Below are positions 55,116-63,602 of a stretch of 64,000 nt of DNA, one piece after another; position 1 is the first letter of the stretch; the number at the start of each line of letters is the position of its first letter. Where the stretch lies: NCBI RefSeq assembly GCF_029338195.1, contig NZ_CP119779.1, positions 434,001-498,000 of the forward strand. The letters are read 5' to 3'. The notes under the pieces are model-generated. The model saw nothing but the letters and a program-made list of their open reading frames with translations. It had not been told where the DNA came from and did no database searches. Source of the stretch: Haloarcula litorea (GTDB lineage: Archaea; Halobacteriota; Halobacteria; Halobacteriales; Haloarculaceae). A program made the position numbers and the translations under genes.

Positions 55116-56066
55116 ATGACAGACACTGACGACAGCGAGCGGACGACACGACGACGCCGTGACGTGCTACGTGCGCTGGGAACCAGCGGTGCGGTGAGCG
55201 GACTGTTCGGAGCCGCCGTCGGGAGCGGGAGCGCACGACCGGGACGTGGTCGTGGCCGTGGCGACCGCGGCGGCGGTGGTCCCGACGGCAGGGGCGTCGG
55301 CCCGTGCACGTGCGAGTCGGCCTGTCCCGACGGGACCTTCTGCGGGAAGGTCGACGGCGTCCCCGAGCAGGGGGAGACGTACACATTCTCGGAAGACGGC
55401 GAGCGCTACAGCGTCACCGTCGAGACCGTCGAGACCGTCGAGGGCGAGGAGAAGGGGTTCTCGTTCTCGTCGTCAGACGACATCGAGCGGGTCTGCATCA
55501 AGGGCGGGCCGGAGGTCGCGTCCTACGAGGCCGACGGCTCCAAGGTGTATTACGCCCCGAACAACCCCAACAGCGGGAAGCGCTACCAGATCAGCAACTT
55601 CTCGTTCTGCGGGAGCGGGAGCGAGGGCGGATCCACTTACTACCAGATCGACCTGATCGAGGGCGACGTCATCTGTGGGGAAGACCTCAGTATGAACAAC
55701 AGATACCACGGCCGACTCCTCGCCGTGCTCGCGGTCAACGGAGAGACCGGCGATCACACCCAGAGCAACACGAATCCGAACAACGACTCGTGTGACTGCC
55801 TCGACCTCTCCTCGCAACCCATCTCGTACGAGTCGTCGACGCGGACGGCGACGGTGGACTTCGCGGACATCGCCGACGGCGTCCCGAGCGACCAGCGACA
55901 CGCGCTGGCCGCCTACGAGATCCTCGACCCGGACGCGACGACGTTCGCCGAGGACGAGGCCGACGGTCCCATCGAGCAGCGGCTGGTGGCCTGTGACGTC
56001 GTCGACGGGGAAGAGAAGGACACGCTCACCGTCGACCTCGACGACGGTGGGTGCGAGGTCTGCTGA
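55116..56066 (+). CDS. Cysteine-rich Tat-exported hypothetical protein
   Basis: The 316-residue product has a Tat-like start (TTRRRRDVLRALGTSGAVSG) followed by an Arg/Gly-rich linker. The mature part has 12 cysteines, including CTCESAC near residue 64, DSCDCLDL near 229 and a final GCEVC. The even number suggests six disulfides in a secreted, stable domain. Strand-rich segments such as ERYSVTVETVETVEG occur between them. A TATA-like agtatt at 55089 fits a leaderless start. Family and function are unknown to me. Confidence 0.7.
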   Translation: MTDTDDSERTTRRRRDVLRALGTSGAVSGLFGAAVGSGSARPGRGRGRGDRGGGGPDGRGVGPCTCESACPDGTFCGKVDGVPEQGETYTFSEDGERYSVTVETVETVEGEEKGFSFSSSDDIERVCIKGGPEVASYEADGSKVYYAPNNPNSGKRYQISNFSFCGSGSEGGSTYYQIDLIEGDVICGEDLSMNNRYHGRLLAVLAVNGETGDHTQSNTNPNNDSCDCLDLSSQPISYESSTRTATVDFADIADGVPSDQRHALAAYEILDPDATTFAEDEADGPIEQRLVACDVVDGEEKDTLTVDLDDGGCEVC

Positions 56067-56268
56067 GACGGCCGGTACTCCGGTCCCTTCGCTCGCCGTC
56101 ATCCCCGTAGTCGCCGCCTAACGCGCCGCTCGCGTCCCGCCGTGAACCGCTCGACGAGGGGCGGGCCGACTCGGCCGGACCACCGGCCGGACGCGGTAGT
56201 GCCGCTCGACACCGCCGGCGAGGCGTACAGTGAGCGTAACAATAGCCGTCAGTCACGTGGACCCGTAC

Positions 56269-58116
56269 ATGAGCCTCAGTAGCACACAGATCCTCGTGGC
56301 GGCCGCCGTCGTCGTGACCGGTGCGGTGGCGGTCGGAGCGACGACGACCCAGCTCGGGTCGTCGCCCGCGGCCGACGAGCCGGTCGCCGCCGACGGGACG
56401 AGTGACGCCAGCGAGACGGCCCTGGTCGTCGACTCGACGCTGCACCGCGAGACAGTCCGCTCGACCGACGGGCTCGGCGTCGACGTCACGCTGAGTAGCG
56501 AGGGCGACGAAGCGGTGGACAGGTCGGTCTCGATGCTGTTCGACGAGGACGGCGACGGCGTCTACGAGACGACGGTGGCGGAGCGGGCGGTGACCGTCCC
56601 CGCGGAGGGGCAGACGACGGTCTCGTTCGACGTCGCGGGCGACGCCGTGTCCCCGGGTACGCTCGGGTTCAGCGTCGTGACCGAGGCGAACCGGACACTC
56701 ACGACCGGGACGGTCCGCGTGCTCCGGCCGCCGGAACTCTCGCTGTCGGCCGAGCGCCGGTCGGTGACGACGCTGGCCGGGCGCAACGCGACGCTCTCGC
56801 TGTCTGCGACGAACGACGGCGACTACGCCGGGACGGAACCGCTGACGGTTCGGTTCGCCGGTCCCGGAGCGGAAAACGACACGGTCGACCGCGTGACCGT
56901 CTCCGCCGGCGAGACGCGGTCCGTCGAAGCGACGCTCCCGACGGCCACGCTCGATCCTGGGACCTACGACTACCGGCTGACGCTCGGGAACGCGACGACC
57001 ACCGGGACCGTCACCGTCCAGCAGCCGGCGACGTTCCGCGTTGCCGACGTCGACGCGGAGCCGGACGTCGTCCGCGGGACGGCGGCGACGACGAACGTGT
57101 CGGTCCGGAACACGGGCGACGTGAGCAGCAGTGCCGTCGTCACGTACGCGGGGCCGACGACCACCGTGAACCGGACGGTCGAGCTGGGTGGCAACGAGAC
57201 GACGAGGCTGACCTACCGGACGAACACCACGTCGCTCGCCCGCGGGAACTACACCCGCCGCGTCGACACGCCCGACGACGGGGCGAACGCGACGCTCCGG
57301 GTGCGGGACAGCGAGTTCGTCGTCCGGAACCTCCGCGGCGTCGAGACGATCTCGATCGGCGAACCGATGGTGTTCAGGGCCACGGTGAAAAACACGGGGG
57401 ACGCGAACGGCACCGAGCGCGTCGAGCTGTGGATGGACCTCGACGGTGACGACCGACCGGAGCCACACGGGATCGGCGAGCGCGTGTCGCTCGCGCCCGG
57501 CGAGACCCGGACGGTCGTCTTCGAACCCGACTACACGGACGACAGCAATCCGCTCAACCGGGACCTCGAAACGAAGTTCGTCCCGTTCGAGCTCGGGACG
57601 TTCGTCTACGGCGTCTACACCGACGACAGCAACCAGACCGGCGTCTTCGTGGTCGAGCAGCGGAACGCCGACGGCGGAGCCGACGGGGCCTCGGACGACG
57701 GGGGCTCGGACGACGGGACGACCGGAGCGACCCTCGACGAGATCACCGTCGAGAAGTACGGCATCTACTACGAACGCCTCAGCGCGGAGACGAGACGACA
57801 GATCGACGAGATCCACGCGCGCCAGCCGTTCGCGGACGGGCTCGTCATCACGGAGGTGCGGACCCGGGAGGAGATCGCCCGGCAGAAGTACGGGCTCGAC
57901 GTCAAGCGTGGCGACAAGTTCGACTTCCACGGGCTCCCGATGGAGTACCAGCAGCGGATCGAGGCCGACTTCGACGCGCAGTTCCAGTCCGACAGGGGCG
58001 ACAGGGTCGAGTCCTACGACGAGATCGCACGGGCTGAGTACGGCACCGAGTACGAGAACCTCTCGGCGGCGCGGCAGGCCGCGGTCGAGGAGGCCTACGA
58101 CGAGCAGTTCGACTGA
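56269..58116 (+). CDS. Large secreted CARDB-like protein with a repetitive C-terminal tail
   Basis: The 615-residue product has a signal or anchor helix (residues 8-30). Four or five immunoglobulin-like repeats follow with the CARDB pattern (VRNTGDVSSSAVVTY, VKNTGDANGTERVEL). After an acidic Gly/Asp linker near 475 come three related segments of 30-45 residues containing EIxxxKYG or EIARxEYG and ending in a helical arginine-glutamate stretch (about 489-522, 533-577 and 583-615). It is probably at the cell surface. The tail family is unknown to me. An upstream GTG (56230) is an alternative start. Confidence 0.7.
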   Translation: MSLSSTQILVAAAVVVTGAVAVGATTTQLGSSPAADEPVAADGTSDASETALVVDSTLHRETVRSTDGLGVDVTLSSEGDEAVDRSVSMLFDEDGDGVYETTVAERAVTVPAEGQTTVSFDVAGDAVSPGTLGFSVVTEANRTLTTGTVRVLRPPELSLSAERRSVTTLAGRNATLSLSATNDGDYAGTEPLTVRFAGPGAENDTVDRVTVSAGETRSVEATLPTATLDPGTYDYRLTLGNATTTGTVTVQQPATFRVADVDAEPDVVRGTAATTNVSVRNTGDVSSSAVVTYAGPTTTVNRTVELGGNETTRLTYRTNTTSLARGNYTRRVDTPDDGANATLRVRDSEFVVRNLRGVETISIGEPMVFRATVKNTGDANGTERVELWMDLDGDDRPEPHGIGERVSLAPGETRTVVFEPDYTDDSNPLNRDLETKFVPFELGTFVYGVYTDDSNQTGVFVVEQRNADGGADGASDDGGSDDGTTGATLDEITVEKYGIYYERLSAETRRQIDEIHARQPFADGLVITEVRTREEIARQKYGLDVKRGDKFDFHGLPMEYQQRIEADFDAQFQSDRGDRVESYDEIARAEYGTEYENLSAARQAAVEEAYDEQFD

Positions 58117-58161
58117 CGGACCGACCCAACTGTTTTGCGCCCGGCCGCCCTCCCCTCCCGT

Positions 58162-58440
58162 ATGACGGACCTGCTATCCGACGCGGAGATCGCGGAGCGC
58201 GTCCCCGACGGCTGGGAGCGCGACGGGGACGAGATCGTCCGGACGTACGAGTTCGACGCCTACCTCGACGCCGCGGGCTTCCTGGGGGCCGCGGCGGGCG
58301 TCGCCGAGGACGCCTTCCACCACCCGGAGATGACGATCACCTGGGGGGAGGTCGAGGTCCGTCTCACGACCCACGACGCCGGCGGCATCACGGAGAAAGA
58401 CATCGACCTGGCCGAGCGGTTCGACGGCATCTACGACTGA
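58162..58440 (+). CDS. Pterin-4a-carbinolamine dehydratase
   Basis: The 92-residue protein has the family's catalytic segment FHHPEMTITWGEVEVRLTTH, with the two adjacent histidines and the later H in TTHDAGGITEKD. The small alpha/beta fold and length match. It dehydrates pterin carbinolamine; in archaea without aromatic amino acid hydroxylation it may act in other pterin reactions such as molybdopterin-related metabolism. The LWR-salt gene follows by two bases, so the two are probably an operon. Confidence 0.92.
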   Translation: MTDLLSDAEIAERVPDGWERDGDEIVRTYEFDAYLDAAGFLGAAAGVAEDAFHHPEMTITWGEVEVRLTTHDAGGITEKDIDLAERFDGIYD

Positions 58441-58442
58441 CC

Positions 58443-58841
58443 GTGCAGCCGGCCGCGCCCGCCGACGCACCGGCCCACTACGTCTTCGGGGTCACGTTCC
58501 GGCTGGCCCCCGAGCGCGGTGTCACGGTGGACCCGGACCGCTTCGAGACGACGCTGTACCGCGCGGCCGACCCGCCGGGGGAGGACGGCTGGCTGTTCTT
58601 CCGCGACAACCTCTGGCGAGGGAAGCTGGCCGACGAGGCGGAGTTCCGACGGCTGGCCGGGGACGCGCTGGGCGTGCCGGTCGAGTCGGCGTCGTTCAGC
58701 GAACTCCGGACGACGCCCGGCCACCTCGACGACCTGAAGGCGGCCATCGCCGACGACCTCGGGGCGTTCAACGCCGACGACGTGACCGAGGTGCTGTCGA
58801 AGTACCTGGGCTCCTCGATCCGGGTCGTCGACGCGGAGTGA
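58443..58841 (+). CDS. LWR-salt family protein
   Basis: This 132-residue haloarchaeal protein carries the family's namesake DNLWRGKLAD near residue 57, in a domain of about 120 residues (HYVFGVTFRLAPERGVTVDP at the start). The family is named for the LWR motif and its salt-loving hosts; its biochemical role is unknown. A GTG start follows the dehydratase stop by two bases, which fixes the start. Confidence 0.88.
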   Translation: MQPAAPADAPAHYVFGVTFRLAPERGVTVDPDRFETTLYRAADPPGEDGWLFFRDNLWRGKLADEAEFRRLAGDALGVPVESASFSELRTTPGHLDDLKAAIADDLGAFNADDVTEVLSKYLGSSIRVVDAE

Positions 58842-58925
58842 GCTCACCGACGCGGTATCCCCTCTCTAGGCCCGCGTTATGGACAGAAAGACTATACGGC
58901 GCTCGCGCCTACCGTTGTCTCCCCT

Positions 58926-59555
58926 ATGGCCCGTGACTACGACTTCTGGCTGTTCGACCTCGACGGCACGCTCGTCGACGTCGACCCGTCGTACCCCGTC
59001 GACGTGATGACGCGAGTCGGCGACAGGCTCGGTCACGGGTTCACCGACGAGGAGTCGCTGACGCTGTGGTACGGCCAGGGCGACGCCCGCCGGTCGGTGC
59101 TGTCCGACCGCGGCGTCGATCCCGAGCGGTTCTGGTCGGTGTTCCACGAGGAGGAGGACCCCCAGGCACGGGCCGCGGCGACGTACCTCTACGACGACGC
59201 CGAGCGGTTCGTCGCCGCCCGCGAGGAACCGGTCGGGCTGGTCACGCACTGCCAGGACTACCTCACCGCGCCGGTGCTCTCACACCTGGGCATCGACGAC
59301 TGGTTCGACGCCGTGGTCTGCTGTGACGACGACGTCGGCTGGAAGCCCGACCCCGAGCCCGTCCACCGGGCGATGCGTGACATCGGCGTGGCTCGCGACG
59401 GTCCCGCCGGCGCGCTGGTCGGCGACAACCCCGGCGACATCGGCGCGGCCCGGAACGCGGGCCTGGACGGCATCCACATCCAGCGGGAGTCCGTCCTCGC
59501 CCGGGACCGCTGCGTGCGTGGCGACCGGCGGGTCACCTCGCTGTTGGACCTCTAG
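58926..59555 (+). CDS. HAD superfamily hydrolase (phosphoglycolate phosphatase-like)
   Basis: This 209-residue protein has HAD motif I FDLDGTLVD (D11 nucleophile, D13), motif II VTHCQ, motif III lysine in GWKPDP and motif IV GDNPGDIGAA. A helical cap inserted after motif I (residues 20-90) is of the PGP/beta-phosphoglucomutase type. The substrate is unknown. It is convergent with the MoeA-like gene, the two stop codons overlapping by four bases. Confidence 0.88.
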   Translation: MARDYDFWLFDLDGTLVDVDPSYPVDVMTRVGDRLGHGFTDEESLTLWYGQGDARRSVLSDRGVDPERFWSVFHEEEDPQARAAATYLYDDAERFVAAREEPVGLVTHCQDYLTAPVLSHLGIDDWFDAVVCCDDDVGWKPDPEPVHRAMRDIGVARDGPAGALVGDNPGDIGAARNAGLDGIHIQRESVLARDRCVRGDRRVTSLLDL

Positions 59556-60481
59556 GGGAGGTAGTCCCAGTCCTCGACGGTCCCCTGCTCGCCGGCCGCG
59601 GGACCGGTCTCGCCGACCGGCACCGGGAGCCAGCCGTCGGCCGCGGTCGCCGTCCCGAGGTCGGTCCCCGACAGCGGCGTCGCGGCGTCGGGGGCCAACT
59701 CGACCGGGACGAACGCGTCCGCCTCGGGGTCGGTCTCGACGTCGCCGACCAGCGTCGTCGTCCGACTCGGGTGATCGCGCAGGGGCGCGCCGCTGAAGGA
59801 CTTCAGCAGCGGGCGGAGCAACTGGACGGCCCCGACGCGGGCCGCCATCGGCGACTCCGGGAACAGCAGCACCGGGCGGTCCCGGACGACGGCGAGGCCG
59901 ATCTCCCGGCCGGGCGAGACGGCCACGCGGTCGGCGAAGAGGTCGCCCAGCTCCCGCACCACCTCGCGGACGGCGTCGCCCGGTTCCGTCCCGGTGACGA
60001 CCACCACGTCCCGGGTGAGATCGCGCTGGACCGCCATCCGTAAGGCGGGCGCGTCGTCGGCGACCACGTCGCGGTACGTGACCTTCCCGCCCCAGCGGTC
60101 GGCGTACTGCGAGAGCGTGAACCCCGCCGTCTCGACGCGCTCGCCGGCGGCGGCCCCGCGCTGGACGAGTTCGTCCCCGGTCGGCACGATCCCCACCTGC
60201 GGGCGCTGGCGGACGAGCAGTTCGTCGACGCCGGCGGCCTTGAGCAGCCCCACGTCGGCCGGCCGGACCTGCCGTCCGGACTCGAACACGGGGTCGCCGG
60301 GAGCGACGTCGGCGTCGGGGACCGCCTCGCGGGCGCTGGCGTCCGTCGCCAGCACGCGGCCCGTGGCGACCGACAGCGGGACCCGGTCGGTGCGGTCGAC
60401 CGGCACGGCGTAGCTCCCCAGCTGGCGGCGGGCGGTCTCCAGACTGCACTCGTCGGTGTCTCGCGGCGCGGCCCCAGCCAT
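59552..60481 (-). CDS. Shortened MoeA-like molybdopterin-binding protein
   Basis: The 309-residue protein resembles MoeA, which inserts molybdate into molybdopterin, but is about 90 residues shorter than usual. Domain I remains (VPLSVATGRVLATD), then GLLKAAGVDELLVRQRPQVGIVPTGDELV leads directly into domain III. The SAMDGYA segment and the rest of domain II are absent. The usual TGGVS and LPGNP motifs are replaced by TGTEP and FPESP. It may bind a pterin without catalysing metal insertion. The ATG at 60481 follows a clear minus-strand AT box. Confidence 0.75.
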   Translation of the reverse strand: MAGAAPRDTDECSLETARRQLGSYAVPVDRTDRVPLSVATGRVLATDASAREAVPDADVAPGDPVFESGRQVRPADVGLLKAAGVDELLVRQRPQVGIVPTGDELVQRGAAAGERVETAGFTLSQYADRWGGKVTYRDVVADDAPALRMAVQRDLTRDVVVVTGTEPGDAVREVVRELGDLFADRVAVSPGREIGLAVVRDRPVLLFPESPMAARVGAVQLLRPLLKSFSGAPLRDHPSRTTTLVGDVETDPEADAFVPVELAPDAATPLSGTDLGTATAADGWLPVPVGETGPAAGEQGTVEDWDYLP

Positions 60482-60575
60482 ACCCTGGCTTGGTGGCGCG
60501 TGACAAAAAGCGCCCCGAGTCCCGGCTCGACCGCGTCCCGAAATCCGTATGCGTTCGTCCCGCGACACCGCCGGT

Positions 60576-61352
60576 ATGGTCCTCGTCGAACTGGTCGGCG
60601 TCGCCGCGCTGGCGGTCGGCGGCTACCTCTGTCACGCCGGCTGGCGCGAGCTCCGGACGGTGTATCACGTCCTGCGTGGCGATCCCCACCCGGTCCGCGA
60701 ACTCGACGGCTACACCGGCCCGGTCGAGGTCGAGGGCACCGCCGCGGCCGACGAGGCCGGCACCGTCACCGCGCCGTTCACCGGCAGCGAGTGTCTCGCC
60801 TACACCTACGAGGTCGCGGAGCTGCGCTCCTCCGGGAAGAGTTCGAGCTGGCACACGCTCGACGAGGGGGCCGCCGGCGTCGACTTCCTCGTCGACGACG
60901 GCACCGGCCGGGTCCGGGTCGATCCCGACGGTGCCGACCTGCGGCTCGGCGAGCACAGCGTCCGCGTCTCGCCGGGGACGGAGCTGCCGGACCGCCTCGC
61001 CGAGTACGTCGCGGCGACCGACGCCGTCGACGAGCAGGACCGGACCGTGAACCTCCTCGTGACCGAACTGCACGTCGGGAACGAACAGCGGTTCACCGAG
61101 CGCCGCCTCGACGTCGGCGAGTCGGTGTACGTCTACGGCCAGGCCCGCCGCGGGGACGCCCCGGACTGGGGGAGCGACCGCGTCGACGCCGTCCTCGGGG
61201 CCGGCCCGGGCGCGCCGGTGTTCGTCGTCTCCGACACCGGCGAGCGGGCCACGGCGTGGCGCTTCGCCAGGGCGGGGCTCTGGCGCGCCGGACTCGGTGC
61301 GGTCGTCCTCCTGCTGGCCCTCCTCGGCCTCGCCTCGCTCCTGCTTTCCTGA
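60576..61352 (+). CDS. GIDE-like membrane protein
   Basis: The 258-residue protein has one helix at each end (about residues 2-18 and 225-256). Between them is a domain resembling the GIDE region of eukaryotic MULAN-type proteins and its bacterial homologues: PVEVEGTAAADEAGTVTAPF, CLAYTYEVAE and a later DVGESVYVYGQA. There is no RING finger, so it is not a ubiquitin ligase as such. The role in archaea is unknown. An ATG at 60549 is an alternative start. Confidence 0.7.
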   Translation: MVLVELVGVAALAVGGYLCHAGWRELRTVYHVLRGDPHPVRELDGYTGPVEVEGTAAADEAGTVTAPFTGSECLAYTYEVAELRSSGKSSSWHTLDEGAAGVDFLVDDGTGRVRVDPDGADLRLGEHSVRVSPGTELPDRLAEYVAATDAVDEQDRTVNLLVTELHVGNEQRFTERRLDVGESVYVYGQARRGDAPDWGSDRVDAVLGAGPGAPVFVVSDTGERATAWRFARAGLWRAGLGAVVLLLALLGLASLLLS

Positions 61353-61396
61353 CCGCTACCGCCGGGTTTACCACGCCGCACACCCTAGCTGCGGCT

Positions 61397-61753
61397 ATGT
61401 CAGCCCTGCGCGAAGCGTTGCGGGACCTGCCCGACGCCGTGTTCGCGGACGTACTCGAATCCGAGGACGCGTACCTGCTCGTCCTCGACCTCCCCGGCGT
61501 GACCGCCGACACGCTCGACGTCAGCGTGGAGGGCGGTCGCCTCGTCGTCGAGGGCCAGCGCGCGAAGGACGTCCCCCGGGAGTTCCGCTACGTCCGCGAG
61601 GACCGCTCGGTGTTCCTCGACGTGGAACTGCCGCTCCCGCCGGACGCGACCGGGCAGGGCGCGGAGGGCACCGTCGACGGCGGCGTCCTCGAACTCCGGC
61701 TGCCGAAGGCCAGCGCCGCCCCGAGCACGACGATCCCCATCGACGAGGGCTGA
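61397..61753 (+). CDS. hsp20: Small heat-shock protein (Hsp20 family)
   Basis: The 118-residue protein is an alpha-crystallin domain with short tails: YLLVLDLPGVTADTLDVSVE, RLVVEGQRAK and the GTVDGGVLELRLPKA strand. A C-terminal IPI-type motif (TTIPIDEG), used for oligomer assembly, is present. Such chaperones hold unfolding proteins. The N-terminal arm is only about 20 residues, shorter than in most Hsp20s. It is followed six bases later by an ABC1 kinase gene, so the two are probably co-transcribed. Confidence 0.9.
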   Translation: MSALREALRDLPDAVFADVLESEDAYLLVLDLPGVTADTLDVSVEGGRLVVEGQRAKDVPREFRYVREDRSVFLDVELPLPPDATGQGAEGTVDGGVLELRLPKASAAPSTTIPIDEG

Positions 61754-61759
61754 GGACCA

Positions 61760-63478
61760 TTGAACCTCCGCGCGTACTGGCGGTTCCTCGTCGTCGCTCG
61801 CCACTTCCTGCCCCTGTTGCTCGCGTACGCCCGCGACCGGAACCGGTTCCTCCTGTTCGGCAGCGGCCGGCAGGTCAGCAGCGAGCAGCGCCGCGAGCGA
61901 GCGCGGGCGCTGCTGGACTCGCTGCTGACGCTCGGCCCGACGTTCATCAAGCTCGGGCAGCTGCTGTCGACCCGGCCGGACATCCTCCCGCCGGAGTACA
62001 TCGAGGAGTTCTCGAAGCTCCAGGACCGCGTCCCGCCGGCGGACTGGGCCGACGCCGAGCGCGTCGTCGAGGCCGAACTCGGCCCGGTCGAGGAGCGCTT
62101 CGACGAGTTCGAGACGGAGGCGATCAGCGGCGCGTCGCTGGGGCAGGTGTACCGCGCCGAGGTCGACGGCGAACGGGTCGCGGTGAAGGTCCGCCGGCCC
62201 GGGATCGAGGAACTCGTCGAGGCCGACCTGCGGGTCATCCGCTGGTCGCTGCCGATCCTGATGTACTTCATCGACGAGTCGCGGTCGTTCTCGCTGGAGA
62301 CGCTGGCCGACGAGTTCGCCAAGACCATCCGCGAGGAGATGGACTACGAGCGGGAGGCCCGGATGCTCGGCGAGATCCGGGCGAACTTCGCGGGCAACGA
62401 CCGCGTCCGCATCCCGAAGGTCCGTGACTCCCACTCGACCCGCCGCGTGCTGACGATGGAGTACGTCCCCGGGACGAAGATCAACGACATCGAGGACCTC
62501 GACGAGCGGGGGTTAGACCGGACGGAACTGGCCGAGACGCTCCAGCGGGCCTACCTCCAGATGATCATCGACGACGGCGTCTTCCACGCCGACCCCCACC
62601 CCGGCAACCTCGCGGTCCAGGACGACGGGAAACTGGTCTTCTACGACTTCGGGATGTCCGGCCGCGTGGACCCGTTCGTCCAGGACAAGATCGTCGACTT
62701 CTACGCCGCCGTCGCCGAGCAGGACATCGACGCCATCCTCGACGCGCTCATCGAGATGGGGACCCTGAGCCCCGAGGCGGACCGCGAGGTGATGGGCGAC
62801 GTGATGGAGCTGGCCATCGCCGACGCCCGCGGCGAGGACATCGAGCAGTACCGCGTCCAGCAGATCGTCCAGCAGGTCGAGGACACCATCTACGAGTTCC
62901 CGCTGCGGCTCCCGTCGAACCTCGCGCTCGTCTTGCGGGTCGCGACGGTCGTCGAGGGGGTCTGCGTGACGCTGGACCCCGAGTTCGACTTCATCTCCGT
63001 GGCGACGGACTATCTCCGCGAGGAGGGGTACCTCGCCGAGGGCGTCCGGACCTACGTCGAGGACCGCGCGACCGAGGTCCGGGACGCCGCCGAGTCGGCG
63101 GTCCGCATCCCGCCGAAACTGGAGGACACCCTCGACAAGATCGAGCGCGACGAGCTCGAACTGCAGGCCGACATCAGGGACTCCGACCGGCTGCTGGCGA
63201 CGATGACAAAGCGGCTGGTGCTGGGGATGCTGCTGGCGAGTACGGCGTTCTCGACGGCGTTCCTCTACGCCGAGTCGACGGTGATCGCCGCCGCCGTCGC
63301 CGGCGTCGGCGGCGTCGCCGTCGCGGGCGCGCTCTGGTGGTCGTTCCGCTCGAAGAAGGGGGTCCGCGCGAAACCGCAGTTCACCCGCCAGAGTATGCGC
63401 GAACGACAGGGCGGCGGTGGCGGCGGTGCCGACGCCGGGACGAGCCTCGCGCCGTCGTCGTTCGACGAGGAGGACTGA
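61760..63478 (+). CDS. ABC1/UbiB family atypical kinase
   Basis: This 572-residue kinase-like ATPase has the family KxGQ motif (FIKLGQLLSTRPDILP, near residue 72), the AVKVRRPG lysine, the HADPHPGN catalytic loop and YDFGMSG as metal-binding loop. Two helices close to the C-terminus (about 495-535) anchor it in the membrane. ABC1 proteins support quinone or isoprenoid lipid metabolism; haloarchaea use menaquinone. The start is TTG at 61760, six bases after the heat-shock gene, preceded by gagg. Confidence 0.92.
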   Translation: MNLRAYWRFLVVARHFLPLLLAYARDRNRFLLFGSGRQVSSEQRRERARALLDSLLTLGPTFIKLGQLLSTRPDILPPEYIEEFSKLQDRVPPADWADAERVVEAELGPVEERFDEFETEAISGASLGQVYRAEVDGERVAVKVRRPGIEELVEADLRVIRWSLPILMYFIDESRSFSLETLADEFAKTIREEMDYEREARMLGEIRANFAGNDRVRIPKVRDSHSTRRVLTMEYVPGTKINDIEDLDERGLDRTELAETLQRAYLQMIIDDGVFHADPHPGNLAVQDDGKLVFYDFGMSGRVDPFVQDKIVDFYAAVAEQDIDAILDALIEMGTLSPEADREVMGDVMELAIADARGEDIEQYRVQQIVQQVEDTIYEFPLRLPSNLALVLRVATVVEGVCVTLDPEFDFISVATDYLREEGYLAEGVRTYVEDRATEVRDAAESAVRIPPKLEDTLDKIERDELELQADIRDSDRLLATMTKRLVLGMLLASTAFSTAFLYAESTVIAAAVAGVGGVAVAGALWWSFRSKKGVRAKPQFTRQSMRERQGGGGGGADAGTSLAPSSFDEED

Positions 63479-63572
63479 GGCGGTCGTTCGGTGACGATGA
63501 TGGGCGTGCCGTCCCGTCCCTCATTCGATCTCTGTTCTTCGAGGTGCGTCCGAAAGCTGCGCCGGTGTGAAC

Positions 63573-63580
63573 GCTTATTG
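63573..63580 (+). promoter_or_regulatory. TATA box for the gene at the right edge
   Basis: The run gcttattg is centred about 26 bases before the ATG at 63603, predicting a leaderless transcript. Confidence 0.55.
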
Positions 63581-63602
63581 TACTGGTGAGAGAGTGACAG
63601 GT

